Positions 36,916-49,689 of a stretch of 64,000 nt of DNA are shown here, one piece after another. The position numbers and the translations under genes are program-made. Under the pieces are notes generated by a model that saw nothing but the letters and a program-made list of their open reading frames with translations, made no database searches and was not told where the DNA came from. This stretch comes from Patagioenas fasciata (Eukaryota; Chordata; Aves; Columbiformes; Columbidae), in NCBI RefSeq assembly GCF_037038585.1, contig NC_092524.1:68286552-68350551 (forward strand). Reading direction: 5' to 3'. The stretch's first letter is position 1. The number at the start of each line of letters is the position of its first letter.

Positions 36916-37682
36916 GAAATAGTGCTATCAGCTTCAAGTCTGATTCTCCTTTAGGGGACAGAAAGTTTGATAAAAATGCAACACCCTGGTGCTGATTATG
37001 ATAAATGCTCATTGTAGATATATTTTGGTGGTGATAAGGAGCTGTGTGACCTTGTGGAGACCCGGTGCTCCAAGGCGGACACTCGCAGCGGCTGCACTTC
37101 TGTATGGGAGCAGCCCTTCTGCAGAGCAAGCAAATAAAGAAATGAGCTCAGCTCTGACACAAAACATCTTTTAACTCAATTACTGTTTACAAACACAGCC
37201 ATGCTCCTGTCTGGGGAAGCAGAGCCCAGATACTGTCAAACTGGATAATGAAATGGAAAAGGAAAAATGGGGAGGAAAGCAAAGAAATCAAAACAAAAAC
37301 CCAACTCTTTGGCCAACTCTCGCTTCTTTTCCCAGCCATGGTCATCTGGAGAAACATGTCCAATCCCACCTGGAGATGCAACAAGGATCGACCTCCCAAG
37401 AGGAGCCGGCAACATAAAAGTCTGGAATGCGCTCTGTCCTACATCCATCACGGCACAGCATTTGAATATTGGATTTAGTGTTGTGCTTCCACAGATATAA
37501 AATTAGGCCGACAGAAGTCTGGATTCGGGCCCTTGCTCCATACTGGTAACTTGTAGAGAGCGGGTAGCCAAAAGCATTTGGAACGGTTGTCTCTCTCCAG
37601 ATGCTGCCATTCATTTCTGTGGGAACAAGACCACTTACATCTAATTACAGTTTCTGCTCAAATTAACAGGACAGAAATGACA

Positions 37683-37736
37683 GAAAAAAAACCAACACAC
37701 CAAAAAAAAAAACCCAAAAGCAAAACACCACCAAAC
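37683..37736 (+). repeat. A/C-rich low-complexity tract
   Basis: A-runs separated by short C groups, same type as at 27728 and 52782. Confidence 0.7.
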
Positions 37737-38522
37737 TTCTCTGGACTAACTGGGAGACCTTTCATCAATGGGGCTTATAAAGCGCTTGACTTTCAAACAC
37801 ACCGACTTTTAAGTAATTTAAAGTTCACATGTTTCAGCTGCTCAGATTGTATTATCAGCATATTAAAGCAACAGCAAAAAGGAGAGAAAAGGGATGGTTT
37901 CATCGAAAAATTCTGCTTCTTGTGAAAGATTTGTTAAATGACTATGCAGTCAAGTATGGAATTGGGATCATCATGGCATAAAGCATTGTTTTCATTATCA
38001 AAGCAAATGCCAATTGCACATTACACTATGTGGCCCAGACTAGAAGATATACAAAGATACATGTTTTCACTGATATTGCATATGGACTGGGACAGATGCA
38101 TTTAGTCTTACACACGCATATGCATCTGCCTCTCACTTAATTGAGGAAATTTGGTCTAATTCCATCGAAGGGTAAGAAAATCTGCAGTTTTCGGATGAGA
38201 ATCAAGCCACCCACATTACATTTACCATCGGGATCACATCAGTCCATTAGATGCATAATAATTCTGCCCTTCTAACTCCATAGCAATTTTGCTATTGCCA
38301 TCAGCTGGACATCATAGGTGTTGACTGACTTTGCTTGGACTGGTCCAGCCACAAAAAGGATGGAAACAGAGTGAAACGTGAGGCTCTGAGACTCCTTCCA
38401 TCTGTTTCACCAGGCAGGACCAGTGCAGTGGTTACAGTCCCACCAGGGGTCTTCACATTGACATCCAACGCAGGCTCCCTTCCTGCCAAAGACAATCTGC
38501 ACATGAACATTATTCTGTGCTG

Positions 38523-38615
38523 TTAATCATTATTGATTGATTATTCTGGTCCATTAATTATTACTGATTTATTCTTCTGGTCCATTAATCATTCTTGATT
38601 TATTATTCTGGTCCA
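38523..38615 (+). repeat. 31-bp tandem repeat, three copies
   Basis: Three head-to-tail units of exactly 31 bp (38523-38553, 38554-38584, 38585-38615). Each begins TTAAT and ends TTCTGGTCCA, with a few substitutions and no length change. Every unit has several TAAT/ATTA cores. Confidence 0.9.
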
Positions 38616-41051
38616 ACCTTGGATAGTTGCTGTCTCTCTTCGATCTTAACCAATGTGTCGTATGATCATAAAATAATTCATACAATTCCAAAAGAGGGGG
38701 TTACATCAACATAGTTAAGCTTATACATTCAGTGGAAAATTCTGTTTGTTTTTTAATGCAAATTCATTAGCAAACAGGTTCTTTTGCAGTTCCCTACCAG
38801 CAGTGCTACTGCATATGGATATTACATGGATGCAAAGTGGAGCAATGTACATATGTCCTAATGTCATGCAGTGTAGGAACACACACTATCACACACTAAT
38901 AATGGTTGTTTAATCATTTCTAAGCTCTGAGTGACTCTACACCCAATACATGCAGATATATATAAGCAAACACTTATCAGCTCAAAATGAGCAAATTGCA
39001 AACTGGAAAAGGAATGGACAAATAACCATGCACAGAAGTTGCTGCTAGATAGGGGCCCTCTGATGCTACAGGCAGGTAAGGGCCAATTAAAAGGATTTAA
39101 CTGGACTTTATACAATACACATAGCCCACCTTAAGACCCATACCACTATCAAAAAAATTAAAAAGAATTTGTAACTGACTTCCAACACACCGGCTCCTAG
39201 ATTTTCAAAGTTATTTTTCATCCAAATTTCACAACTGCACACAGTTTCAAGGATCTGGTAGATGAGTCCAGCTCCTGACCAGGAGCAAAGTGAAATCTCA
39301 GAAACCACCAGGCATCCATTTTGTATGTGCCAGGTGGGAAGGCAAGATTACGGAGCAGGAATTTACAGACTGCCATGAACAAAATTTGTCTTTGCCTTCT
39401 ATTGTAGCAGCAGAGCCCTTAAGACACAGTGGTCAAAGTAAAAATCCTTCACTAGAAACATGGACTTTGCCTCATACTGGGCAGACTTTAAGAAATATTT
39501 CAAACCTGAGATGAACAAAAGAACGAGAAGAAGTATTAGACAATGTGGGTCTAGAACAAATTCATAGGAAAAGCATGAGTCGGTTTTAATTGTAGCTTTC
39601 CCACCTCATCCCACCTTTCCTTAGGAGAAAGGAACGTGCTCCATTTGCTTCCGCTGAGTTAGTGGGACACAGACACGGCGCTTCAGCACATTATACCCAT
39701 TTAAAAGCGATTTTCAAAACAAACACTGTAAAATCTGTTGGACATGCATAGAATTCCTTGCTGAGGGGCCGATTGAGTTTCTGTTGAAGTCAGTAGTTGG
39801 AGTTCAATGGCAGTTGTGTTGGACCTTTGAGGTGAGATTTTCGAAAGCTTTCCAGTGACTCACGGTGTGTCTACACAGGTAAGTTTGTGTTTGAGCCTGA
39901 TCCTTAACTTGGTGATCATCTGCACAGTTAACCCTCAATGCACCTTTAGTTTGATGGTTGAAGACCCTCAGGAAGAGTAAGGTAAAGGAAGAACCAGTCC
40001 TTTTGGGGAGTTGTGAGGGAAGATGATGTGAAGTCCTTCCATAGGTGGACTTCATGGAGGACTTCCATAGGAGCTCAGGCTGAAAGAACCACTTCTAAGG
40101 ACACTCCTGAGCTACTTTGCTGGCATTTGTCTTTGCACTGGGCTGGATTGCAAGTGTTCACATGGCTGGTGACAGCAAAGGAGAAGCTTGGAAATTTATC
40201 AGCACCATTGCATTGGAAGCACTGTTAACTAAGAGCACATAAATACTGTCACTAGAGCTGAGGTCATTTTGTATGCTTAAAATTAAGGTATATTCACCTG
40301 TACTGCTGAATTCAGTTTCTACAATCTCCTTAAAAGTCCTGATTTCCACAGAATTGATGTCCCAGCCAAACATCCAGGAGGGTTCCATGGAGTAGAAAAA
40401 CCACAGCAGTACAATTCCATTTTTGTGTGTTCTTAAAAAGAAGTTAACATAGTTTTAGTCACCTGGAATTAAACTCATACTGGTAGTTGTAAGAAAAAGC
40501 AGAGAGGTATGAATCAGGTAATGGAGAAAAAAACCCTTTATCTTGAAGCTGCTAAAAGATTCAAAGCTACTTTAAAAGGGACTAGCTAGATACGAATTTT
40601 TCTGTTTTCCTGGTAGAAAAATCACAGAGCATTGCATTTGTATAACAAGGAAACAGATAACTATCAAATTGTGACCAAATAGCACCATCTTAGTCTTTCC
40701 CAGAAGTGATTTCTTTCTAGCCAAATATTAGGGATATTGTCAGCGAGTTCCAAGGACAAATTCCTGGAATAACAGCCACTAAGTTGACAAGTTTAAAGCT
40801 TTATCTAGAGGGAACATGATAGGGAACGTGCTACAGAACAGATTTTTCACTTCAGACTCATTCCAAGAGCTGCAAAACTACAGCGGTTTCCAAAATGTAG
40901 GATGGACTTCCTCAGGTTATTGCTTTTCACACATGTCCACACAGCCAACAATTAAAAATTCACTAGAACATCTTGTCATATGGCTCAGCATTCAACTTGC
41001 TTTCCAGTCTCTGAACCTAATCTTACCTTGAGCGTTCCTTATCTCGGGAGG

Positions 41052-41209
41052 AAGTTAGTCTTGCGGTTAAGACAGGACTAGGCTGCAAAGTCACCAGGGT
41101 TCAAGTCCCGATCCTGCTCTGAGTTTTGAAGAACTTGTTTAATCTCTCCAAGATGCAGTTTTCCATCTGCAGAATGAGGATAATATCACCTGATTAAGGT
41201 TATTTGTTC
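41052..41209 (+). mobile_element. tRNA-derived SINE relic, MIR-like
   Basis: The head has a box A-like TAGTCTTGCGG (41056-41066) and a box B-like GGTTCAAGTCC (41098-41108) separated by 31 bases, the layout of an internal RNA polymerase III promoter. It is followed by 'gatcctgctctgag', 'acttgtttaatctctcc', 'gcagttttccatctgcagaa' and 'tgaggataatatcacc', which match in order the body of MIR-type CORE-SINEs. It lacks a folded tRNA acceptor stem, so it is not a tRNA gene. These SINEs predate the bird radiation. Confidence 0.7.
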
Positions 41210-43454
41210 CATTTCTCTAGATCCTCAGTTATTTAGGATCTAGTTTCTTACCGTATATTTACCTTTTGCTTTGTGGAGAATGACATCCAATGCCATTGGA
41301 GCCCTTAAGCAATGCAGCAATAGTAGTGAAAGGCAGTGAAATAACGCCAAGGGATATAATGGTGTACAGAGCTTTCAAAGACAAGTTAGACAAAATAAAA
41401 AAATCTCCAGTATGTTTTAAACAAAATAGATCCAGTATTGAAGACCATGGTTCAGCTACATCAATGCTTCTCAATCTGGTTCACTGCCCAAAAACTGTTT
41501 CTTTTCTCACTCCAATATGAGGTTCCAAGGACTGAAAGCATTTCATCTATAGATTGATTTTTATTGTATGAACACTAGGAAGGCATCACCAAAAAAGGAA
41601 GTCAATTTTGTGACTCCAACTCCAAAAATCTGGACTGTATTTTGACCTAAAATTGATGAGCCTGGTGGGGCAAATTCAGGATGAAATGTAATATAAGCCA
41701 GATGTCAGGACAGATGATCACAGGAGATCCTGCTAGTCTTGCGAAAATTAGCTAATCCACCACGACCAACTGTCTGCTCTGGCTCAGGAGCAAGCAGTGA
41801 TTTCTTACTGTATCGACATGTAAGGAGTAGTCAGAGGGACGCCTTAGCAAAATTCTGAGGAGCAAGTATTACCCCAAATATTGCAGGCCAGTCAGTGATT
41901 TCTTTTGCACGTCAGAAAAAGGGATGTGTTTGGAAGAATACCGCCAGCAAATTGTTCACCCCCTTCCACTAAGCCTAATAAATCATCTGGAGGTGTCCCA
42001 GTTAAGCAGAACTACAATCCCTATTAAGTGGCACTCATTGCCACTAAGCATCATTGGACTTACACGATTTCCCTTGTAGATGTCTGGATTAAGTGGTTTT
42101 GCCAACTAAGCACCTCCTTTTTCCGATTCAGCGGAGCGTACTGAATCGTACGTATTTTACTGCTTTATATACTTGAAATAGCATGAAAACTGGCTGGTTT
42201 TGTGGAAATTAAAATGCAGTTTATCTGTTGCACAAGTTTTCAATACACACGAGCTCCCAATGCATGTGGAATACATTTCACCCCATCTATACATCCGGTC
42301 CTGCATTATGTATATAGTGGTTTTCAGAGAGCAGCGAACAGCCTTCCCATGCACTTACCCTGGTCCGATAACATTCTTACGAAGCAGAAATCATATGCTG
42401 AACGTTGGACTAATGTCAGCGCACAATGGGAGGGAAAATAAATAAATAAAGAAAACCGAAATCCAGGCACCTTGAAGCAAAGCTCTGAGAAACCGTCTGT
42501 CTCAATGGAGACTGGTGCGTTTGGCCGCTTTCAGAGTGTGGTTCAGCGAGTAATTCCTCTTTCATTGGACACTCAAAGCTCTAGAGTCACATCTGTTTGT
42601 GCTGGCGTGAGATTGGCATGCTGCTCCCGCCGATGAAAGCTGAAGCGGTGGTGCCAACCTACAGGGAAAAGCATGGCTTTCAGGATTTTTTCCCTTTTCT
42701 TTCCTTTTGCTGCAAGTATTCTAATACGGTGCCAAGGCGGTGAAAGAGGCGAGCGCACAGAAGTTTTCTTTGGAGGACGAGGGGAATGGAAGGAGGAGGG
42801 AGTGAGGCATGCGGGGGAAAGCTGAACTTGTCATACAGTTCGTTCTTTTTTGATGATAACAGATCAACAACGATCTGGACCATGGAAGGCAACACGTTTG
42901 CCGTTAAATTCTAGAGAGGCAGCTTCAGTCCCTGTGCGGCAAGCACACACCCCCCAGCCTTAAGTGTGAATGTGCCTGATTTTCAGAATATAATCTTCAC
43001 AAATTGTTTCATTTTCAGGTGAGGCAGATCAAGCACTCAGAAGAGTTTAGACTCATGCATTTGACCCACTGAAGCATTTAGGCACTGATGAATCAGGGGC
43101 TGTAAAGCCTAACATCCAGGCGGTTGGCCCCAAGAAACCCTACAGCTTCATGGTGCATACCTGGGTTCTTTCATCTGAGAGACCTGGAGGCTGCCGAATT
43201 TGGCTGACGAGTCTTTTGCAGCTCAGGCTTAGAACAGTAATTCTGTCACCTTTATTCAGCACAGTTCAAACGACTCACACTTGCATATTTCTCCATCCTT
43301 TCCTGAGAGCAGTTGAGGAACAAGATCCACATAGGCCAGCCTATAACTCAAGAGATGCAGACTAGGTCTAAGCAAGCTGCCATCTCCATCCAGGACACCA
43401 GGGATGGGTAAGGGACAGCCACTTCATTTCAAGGTGGGCTCTGATTAACAGGAA

Positions 43455-43672
43455 ATCATAGAATCACAGAATAGTTTGGGATGGAAGGGACCTTCCCAGC
43501 TCCCCCAGTGCCCCCCCTGCCATGAGCAGGGACATCTTCACCAGCTCAGGTTGCTCAGAGCCCCGTCCAGCCTGGCCTGGGATGTCTCCAGGGATGGTTC
43601 AGCCACCACCTCTCTGCCCAACCTGGGCCAGGCTCTCACCACCCTCGGGGACAACAATTTCTTCCTCCTTAT
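43455..43672 (-). mobile_element. CR1 LINE fragment
   Basis: Antisense. It starts 'aatcatagaatcacagaata' and contains 'gggatggaagggaccttccc', 'gccatgagcagggacatctt', 'agccccgtccagcctggcct' and 'ccacctctctgcccaacctg'. Same subfamily as 16545 and 59974. Truncated near 43672. Confidence 0.93.
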
Positions 43673-45683
43673 GCTATGGCCCACAAATTGAGTTCTAAAA
43701 CAAGGTTCATCCAGGGATAAACGTGATACCCAGGGACCTACTCTCCTGATGGAGCAGAGGCTGCAAGTTGGATAAAACCCAACTTTCAAATATGGTTCCC
43801 CAAACATCAAATGGAAAGCAGGGCCAGGAAACAATAACACACCCTACCTCTTGAATCAGCATCACCAGAAGGAAAACAGAACATGATCTATAAGGTCAAA
43901 TCTCAGGGAGGTTTTCCATGTCTTCATAAGGGAAAACTATATATAAAAAAAAGGAGCTACAGCAGGCCTGAGATTACAGCCTGTCTCATTCTCGTGTCTT
44001 GTCAAATATCTGAGAATAATTAAATCTGTTCCTTTAATTAGCCTCATGTCTCATTAGAGCAGTTCGCTGCCACATCTTTATTTACTTGATTACATCTCCT
44101 CCACACCTTTGCCTTCCCTCGTTCACCTAATCTTAACATCTCTCGTTTCCTTCCCTTAAAGCTCTCTGTTTTAATGCTTTGATGTTATATTGCCTCCCCC
44201 CATATGCTTTGTTTAAAAGAAAAACAAAGATAGAAAATCTATACATAAAACCAAAGAGTCAACTACATCTTGACAAATGGAGCTTTTAAAAAGTCAGAAA
44301 AAGCAGATTTAAAGATGAACGCTCATTCTTAACCCAGCTTCCTTCTTCAGAGACCTGAATATGATCTCTTTATGTAACTGTTTGCCAATTAATTCAAAAT
44401 ATAACGCAAGCTGCAATTTCTCATAGAGACACGCATTCATTAAGTTTGTGGAGAGTATATAGTTTTCAGACTTTGATTGATTTTTAAATCTCATTGAGAT
44501 ATACAGAACAAGACATTTTTAAAAGACATCAATTGTCCAAACCACCACCGCTTAAATCTACAAATTTACAAGAAACAGATGTTTTTCACATGGGTGGAAA
44601 ACAGCATTTCCTTAGGAGACTGGTGACAACATTTCATCTTCGAGCACTGACAAGCGCTGTTCAAGTTGTGACCTACATAAGGAGAAAACACCGGTGCATC
44701 ATCGCAGAGCTTGCCTTTCTCAACATGTTATTGCCAAAGCTTGGGGCCACGTCCCAGGCTATGAGAGGTCAGATTCCTAAATACACAAGATTATAACCTA
44801 TAAAAGTTACTCTGGGCACTTGTAGTTGTCACTTCCATCATCTTTAAGATGCCCTTGCACTGCACTTTTACAGGTAGACACATGGCTAAAACCAGCCCAC
44901 ATAAAAACAGGAATATGAAAGTTCATTCCCACCAATTCTGTTGGGGAAATACACATCTTAAACTGAGGACACAGAGGTTCCATGAGCATCGTTTGAAAGG
45001 CCTTTCAGATTTCATACCTAGGTAGTGATTCTACTCCAAAGTTGTTCAGTTGATCCTTCATATAGCAGCTTGCTGGCATACTCTGAAATGCGGAGGAAGA
45101 TAAGAAGCCATAAGCTGTGGAATATGGTGTTAAGGTTTACTGGCATGTGTTTCAGGCACCCAGAGTATTCATTAAACAGGAAAGGGTTTAATTGAGCTCA
45201 ACAGATTCAATTTTCAAGGATTCCTGAGTGAAAACAGGAGTCCAAACCATGTTGCTTTTCAGATCTTTCCACTTCTGACTTATTGAAAGTGCTTTGGAGT
45301 CCCTGTTGAACGATACTGCAGCAATACACCGCAACGTAGCCTGAGATCCCATCAAAAACGGAGTCATTGCCTGGAAAAACAACAGGCATCCAAATCCTGG
45401 TATAAACCAAAGTATTTCCTGCATGTAAATGGCCCGAAGCATCAAACATGGTCCCACGGTGTCATATTTAATAGGACCAGGTAGGAAGATGGCCAGAATC
45501 TTTCTGAGACACATTGCAGTACACATCAATAAATTGGAAGCTCTAATTGAGTGACAGATCAGACCTCTCAGGACTTTTCTTTCCCATTGTGTGACATCTC
45601 ACCGGCTGAGTTAGAGGATCAGGTTGAGTGCTCAACTGCAACCCAGCTGTACACTACTCTTGAGGAGAGCACAAGACCATAGC
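43673..45683. other. Unassigned non-coding stretch
   Basis: No recognised repeat. In 45188-45529 two minus-strand frames (113 and 80 codons) overlap in different phases; neither shows a known domain. Confidence 0.5.
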
Positions 45684-45723
45684 ATCATAGAATGGTTTGG
45701 GTTGGAAGGGACTTTAAAAATCA
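45684..45723 (-). mobile_element. Older CR1, 3' piece (split by a younger CR1)
   Basis: 'catcatagaatggtttgggt' followed by 'tggaagggactttaaaaatc' is the 3' end, antisense, of a CR1-B-like element. Its remainder continues at 46078 with 'aaaaatcatctagttctaac'. Confidence 0.85.
45716..45723. repeat. Direct repeat AAAAATCA, left copy
   Basis: AAAAATCA occurs here and at 46078-46085, on either side of the inner CR1. It may be a target-site duplication; part of it could belong to the inner element's own terminal repeat. Confidence 0.5.
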
Positions 45724-46077
45724 CAGAATGTGAGGGGTTGGAAGGGCCCTGGAAAGCTCATCCAGTGCAATCCCCCCATGGAGCAGGAACACCCAGCTGA
45801 GGTTCCACAGGAAGGTGTCCAGGCGGGTTTGAATGGCTGCACAGAAGGAGACTCCACAACCTCCCTGGGCAGCCTGGGCCAGGCTCTGACACCCTCACCA
45901 TGAGGAAGTTTCTTCCCATATTTGAGTGGAACCTCTTGTGTTCCAGTTTGAACCCATTGCCCCTCGTCCTACCATTGGTTGTCACCGAGAAGAGCCTGGC
46001 TCCATCCTCCTGACACTCCCCCTTTAAATATCTGTAAACATTACTAAGGTCACCCCTCAGTCTCCTCCAAGAACTAG
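45724..46077 (-). mobile_element. Younger CR1 inserted in an older CR1
   Basis: Antisense, uniform subfamily: 'cagaatgtgaggggttggaa', 'aaagctcatccagtgcaatc', 'tcctcgtcctaccattgg'-type blocks, up to 'cctcagtctcctcc'. Near-identical to the copies at 4199 and 57032. It interrupts the older CR1 at 45723/46078, so it inserted later. Confidence 0.9.
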
Positions 46078-46350
46078 AAAAATCATCTAGTTCTAACCCC
46101 CTGCCATGGGTAGGAACACCTTCCACTAGACCAGGTTGTTCAAAGCCCAATCCAGCCTGGTCTCAAACACTTCCAGGGATGGAGCATCCACAGCTTCTCT
46201 GGGCAGCCTGTGCCAGGGCCTCAGCACCCTCATGGGGAAGAATTTCTTCTCGATATCTGATGGAAAACTTCCCTCTATAATTTCAAAGCCATTATCGCTC
46301 ATCCTATCACTACACACCCTTGTAAAAAGTCCCTCTCCAGCTTTTATGAT
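46078..46350 (-). mobile_element. Older CR1 (CR1-B-like), main piece
   Basis: Antisense continuation: 'tctaaccccctgccatgggt', 'cactagaccaggttgttcaa', 'cacttccagggatggagcat', 'atcctatcactacacaccct' and 'aaaaagtccctctccagctt'. This block order matches the chicken CR1-B type. Includes the right AAAAATCA copy (46078-46085). Truncated near 46350. Confidence 0.9.
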
Positions 46351-49300
46351 GCTATGGGGACACAGGACCCAAGCTGCAGAGCAGCACCATGGTCCTTCTC
46401 ACAGCCCAAGACCCTTCTCTCAAGACAGCTACAGCTGGCTCACAAGGTAGGACGGCAGCATTGCACTGCAAGGGTGAGACACCAGCTTTCCGTTGCAGGG
46501 AGCAGGACCCAGCTCTGAGCTTCACATTCAGTGCATGAGACCAGAAAAATAGTAAGGAGGTCCTCTTAGCATAGGAACAAATGGATGCGAGAATACAGCC
46601 TTAGACCTGGTTCGGAGAGGGTCCAATGGTGTCCCAATACCTGATGCTATCAGACGTTAGGCAGGGGACAAAGGGTCAGCACAAAAACCTGTAACAAGGT
46701 GACAATATGGATGGGTTCCTCAAGCGTCCCAGATAATCAGGATCCTGACTCCGTCCTCTTTGCTCAGACAAAACTACCGAAGAGAGGAGTTTCCTCAGCG
46801 ACAGAGCGCGCTGGAAGGATGCCCAGGACCACCACCGCTCCATCCCAGTCGTTCTGCATGGAGCCCCTGGTGCTATTCACAATCGAGAGAGTGAATTCTA
46901 TAGCCCCCTGCTTCCCCCTGGCAGCCAAATTCCTACACTGGCCTTATGCAAACCCAGCTTGGCCCCGCTGCCCTCCACTCCTTAGCTCTACGCAAAATTG
47001 TATTGAGCTATTTTTTCTCCAGGACAGTACAGAAAACATCACGTTTTGTCCTCTGCTGACAGTCTCGAGCCACAAAGGAAATTATTATTGAGTTTTGCAA
47101 GCGCACAGTACGTGTTTATGCCCCATTCATGGTAGCGCAGTCTCACCATGGATGGGACACCAAATTATAACTGGGTGCAGCCTGTTTCCCCAGGCACTGT
47201 CCCAACAGCAGACCCCTCCATCAGTTAGCTTCTCCAGCATCCAAAGTGCAAAACGATGCAACATCATGCACTAATTGGCCCATTGCAGCTTCCAGGCAGC
47301 CACATTCCCTGCAGACAGGGTTGGGCAACTGGGGTTTAAATGCATATATTCTATAGCATCGGGCTCTGCCGGGATCCGATGACGACTCGAGGAGCTGGCG
47401 TGTGCATCCAAAGCAATTACAGAAGCATGCAGCAACATCTTATTTTTTCCCACCTGATAAAATAAAATAAAAAGCAGGAGAGAATTATTTGTCAGCTCAA
47501 TCCCTGTGTTAATCTAGTTGCAAGTATAATGTGATTTCCCTCCTGCCCCAGTAGTAGGTATTGCAACACCTTACATATGGATCATTTTAATCTAATATAA
47601 TCTGGCTGGCTAGAAAGAAGGTTTCCCTCCACCACAGCTGCTTGTGATTAATGCTAAATATACATGCCAAGCTTCAATCGGCAAGAGTGTGCATCTTCGC
47701 TAGTCTGTGTTGGGTAAATCAACAGTAAACCCTGTAAAATGCAGAAGATGTTGCAAAGCTTTATGTGCTTAAGTCATATCCAGCTTTTTTCTAATGCTTC
47801 CTCTATTTGCCATTCTTAATGATCATGATTTATTACTTCTTTTCTTTAAGGAAGATCCATTTAAAAGCTCCTGATCACAGATGATAAGAAGTCTCACCTC
47901 ACCTTTACAAGGCAAATACTCATTAACTGTTTTGTTCTCTTCATTTTACATTTACTTACCACAAACTTGAGCAAGTACAAAAGCATTTCTGCTGAAACCA
48001 AGATCAAGCACATATGTTATAACAAAAACCACAAAGCCAATAAATGATAGCTTTTTAATCATTATTAAATACAAACATGTATTCTTATTTTGCTATAATT
48101 ATCAAACTAGGATTAATATAATCTTGTATATTGCTTCCCTTCCCGGTGAACTGTGTAAAGTCTCCCACTGGTATTCTTACCCAGAAAGAAACACTTTAAT
48201 TGTCAATTTGCCTTTTGGAGTCTTTAAATTACACACACACGCACATTAAAAAAGGCCAGTACTATGGATACTGTGTATCCACTAATCTGTAAATAGACTG
48301 GGAGTCCAGGCTCATTTCTGAAATGTGGCATCAATTGCACAGGCTCCCACTTAGTTTTAGTTGAATAAAGCCATACTAGATACGCAAATAACATCAAACT
48401 TGCCGGATTAGAAAGGGGCACCTCGTACTCTAAATCATGATTGTCAATCATCACCCAGGATTAAGGGATATAGTTTAAAAACCTAAAAGCAAGCACTTCC
48501 TTTTAACTTCTGCCTACTGTGCATTTTGGATTAACGCCCAGAACCAGCATTACTTGAAACAAGGCTGCCTCCCTTCTGCCATCCCCGTGAAGTGCATCTT
48601 TACCATCTCAACCTCCGCTTTGGAAAAAAAAAATACATTAAAAAAAAGTCTCAGCAAAGCATACAATTTAGATTTGAGATCTACTGCTGACTGTGATTAT
48701 ATTTATAACTCGCTTTTCACAGAAAAATGGGGGGTTATTTTTGGCTTAATAAGCGCTTTCTGAACACAGTCACCATTCTTACCGTAAAGATGTAAGGCAG
48801 TTAAAAACCAGAGCAGCTACTCTATTCTTACACATAACTGGCAGCCTTCCTGAAGCTCTGCCTTTCACATGAAGGGTTTGGAGAGGATTACTTGGAATAT
48901 ATTGCATTACGCTCCTAAAAACGCAGCAGCATCCCATGGATAACTCTGCCTGTCCTGCACACCGATCAACACTTCTGCTCCGTTCCCCACCTCGCCCTCC
49001 AACACTTCTACGTTCCCCTGGTTGAGCTACAAGATGCTTCTGCAAAAGTAGAGTTGTCCCTTCAAAAGTGACCATGGGAGAGGGATGTTGGTCAGCAAAT
49101 GTTAACGTTGAACGTGTATGACGGTTCAGTGAGCTGAGCTCAGGGTTGGGTCAAAATGGGACTCATTTATGGGAACAGTTAACACAACTGAGTGCTCTGT
49201 TTGGCCCTTAACTCATCACTTAGTGCCTGATTTTCCAGGCAAACAGGTATGTGGTTATCTTTATCTGACGGAAAATTCAGGTTATTCTTGGGCTTTTGGT

Positions 49301-49356
49301 GAGTTCTGCTCAACAACCATCATGCCGACTGATGCACCTGCATGTGCAAGTTAGAC
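46351..49356. other. Unassigned non-coding stretch
   Basis: No recognised repeat. 46600-46900 has slightly raised CpG; a 130-codon plus frame there (46699-47091) has no domain. 47500-48200 is AT-rich. A short CA run lies at 48231-48244. Confidence 0.5.
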
Positions 49357-49689
49357 CTTCTCGCTCTCTACAACTGCCTGAAAGGAGGTTGGAGCATGGA
49401 GGGTGTTGGTCTCTCCTCCCAGGGAACACATGATAGGATGAGAGGAAACATCCTCAAGTTGCATCAGGAGAGTTCAGATTGCATATTAGGAAAAAATTCT
49501 TCCCAGAAAGGGCTGTGGGGCATTGGAACAGGTTGCCCAGGGCAGTGGTGGAGTCACCATCCCTGGAGGGGTTTAAAATACACATAGATGAGGTTTGTAG
49601 GGACACGGTTTAGTGCCAGGGTTGGGTTAATGGCTGCACTCGATGATCTCAATGGTCTTTTCCAACCGAAATGATTCTGTCATTCTATA
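49357..49689 (+). mobile_element. CR1 LINE fragment with intact 3' end
   Basis: Sense, about 330 bp: 'tctacaactgcctgaaagga', 'ggtctctcctcccagggaac', 'gcatattaggaaaaaattct', 'gggcagtggtggagtcacca', ending 'attctgtcattctatatg'. Longest copy of the 22408 subfamily in the window. Confidence 0.94.

Larger units (their letters stand above)
36916..43454. other. Long unassigned stretch with SINE and tandem repeat
   Basis: About 6.5 kb with no CR1, the longest such gap in the window. It contains the A/C tract at 37683-37736, the 31-bp tandem repeat at 38523-38615 and the tRNA-type SINE relic at 41052-41209. 42480-42900 has more CpG than its surroundings but no exon I can support. Confidence 0.5.

Noticed and set aside
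39755..39860. Possible ancient amniote repeat ('gttgaagtcagtagttggag', 'gagattttcgaaagc')
   Set aside because: Resembles motifs common in old amniote repeats, but the matches are short and scattered; not enough to name a family.
41052..41120. tRNA gene, because of box A and box B-like motifs
   Set aside because: No pairing acceptor stem or cloverleaf, no terminator run directly after, and the text continues into a MIR-like body. A SINE head is the better reading.
45188..45529. Two overlapping minus-strand frames suggesting a pseudogene with a frameshift
   Set aside because: Neither translation matched a family I know, and no poly-A tail or target duplication marks a processed copy.
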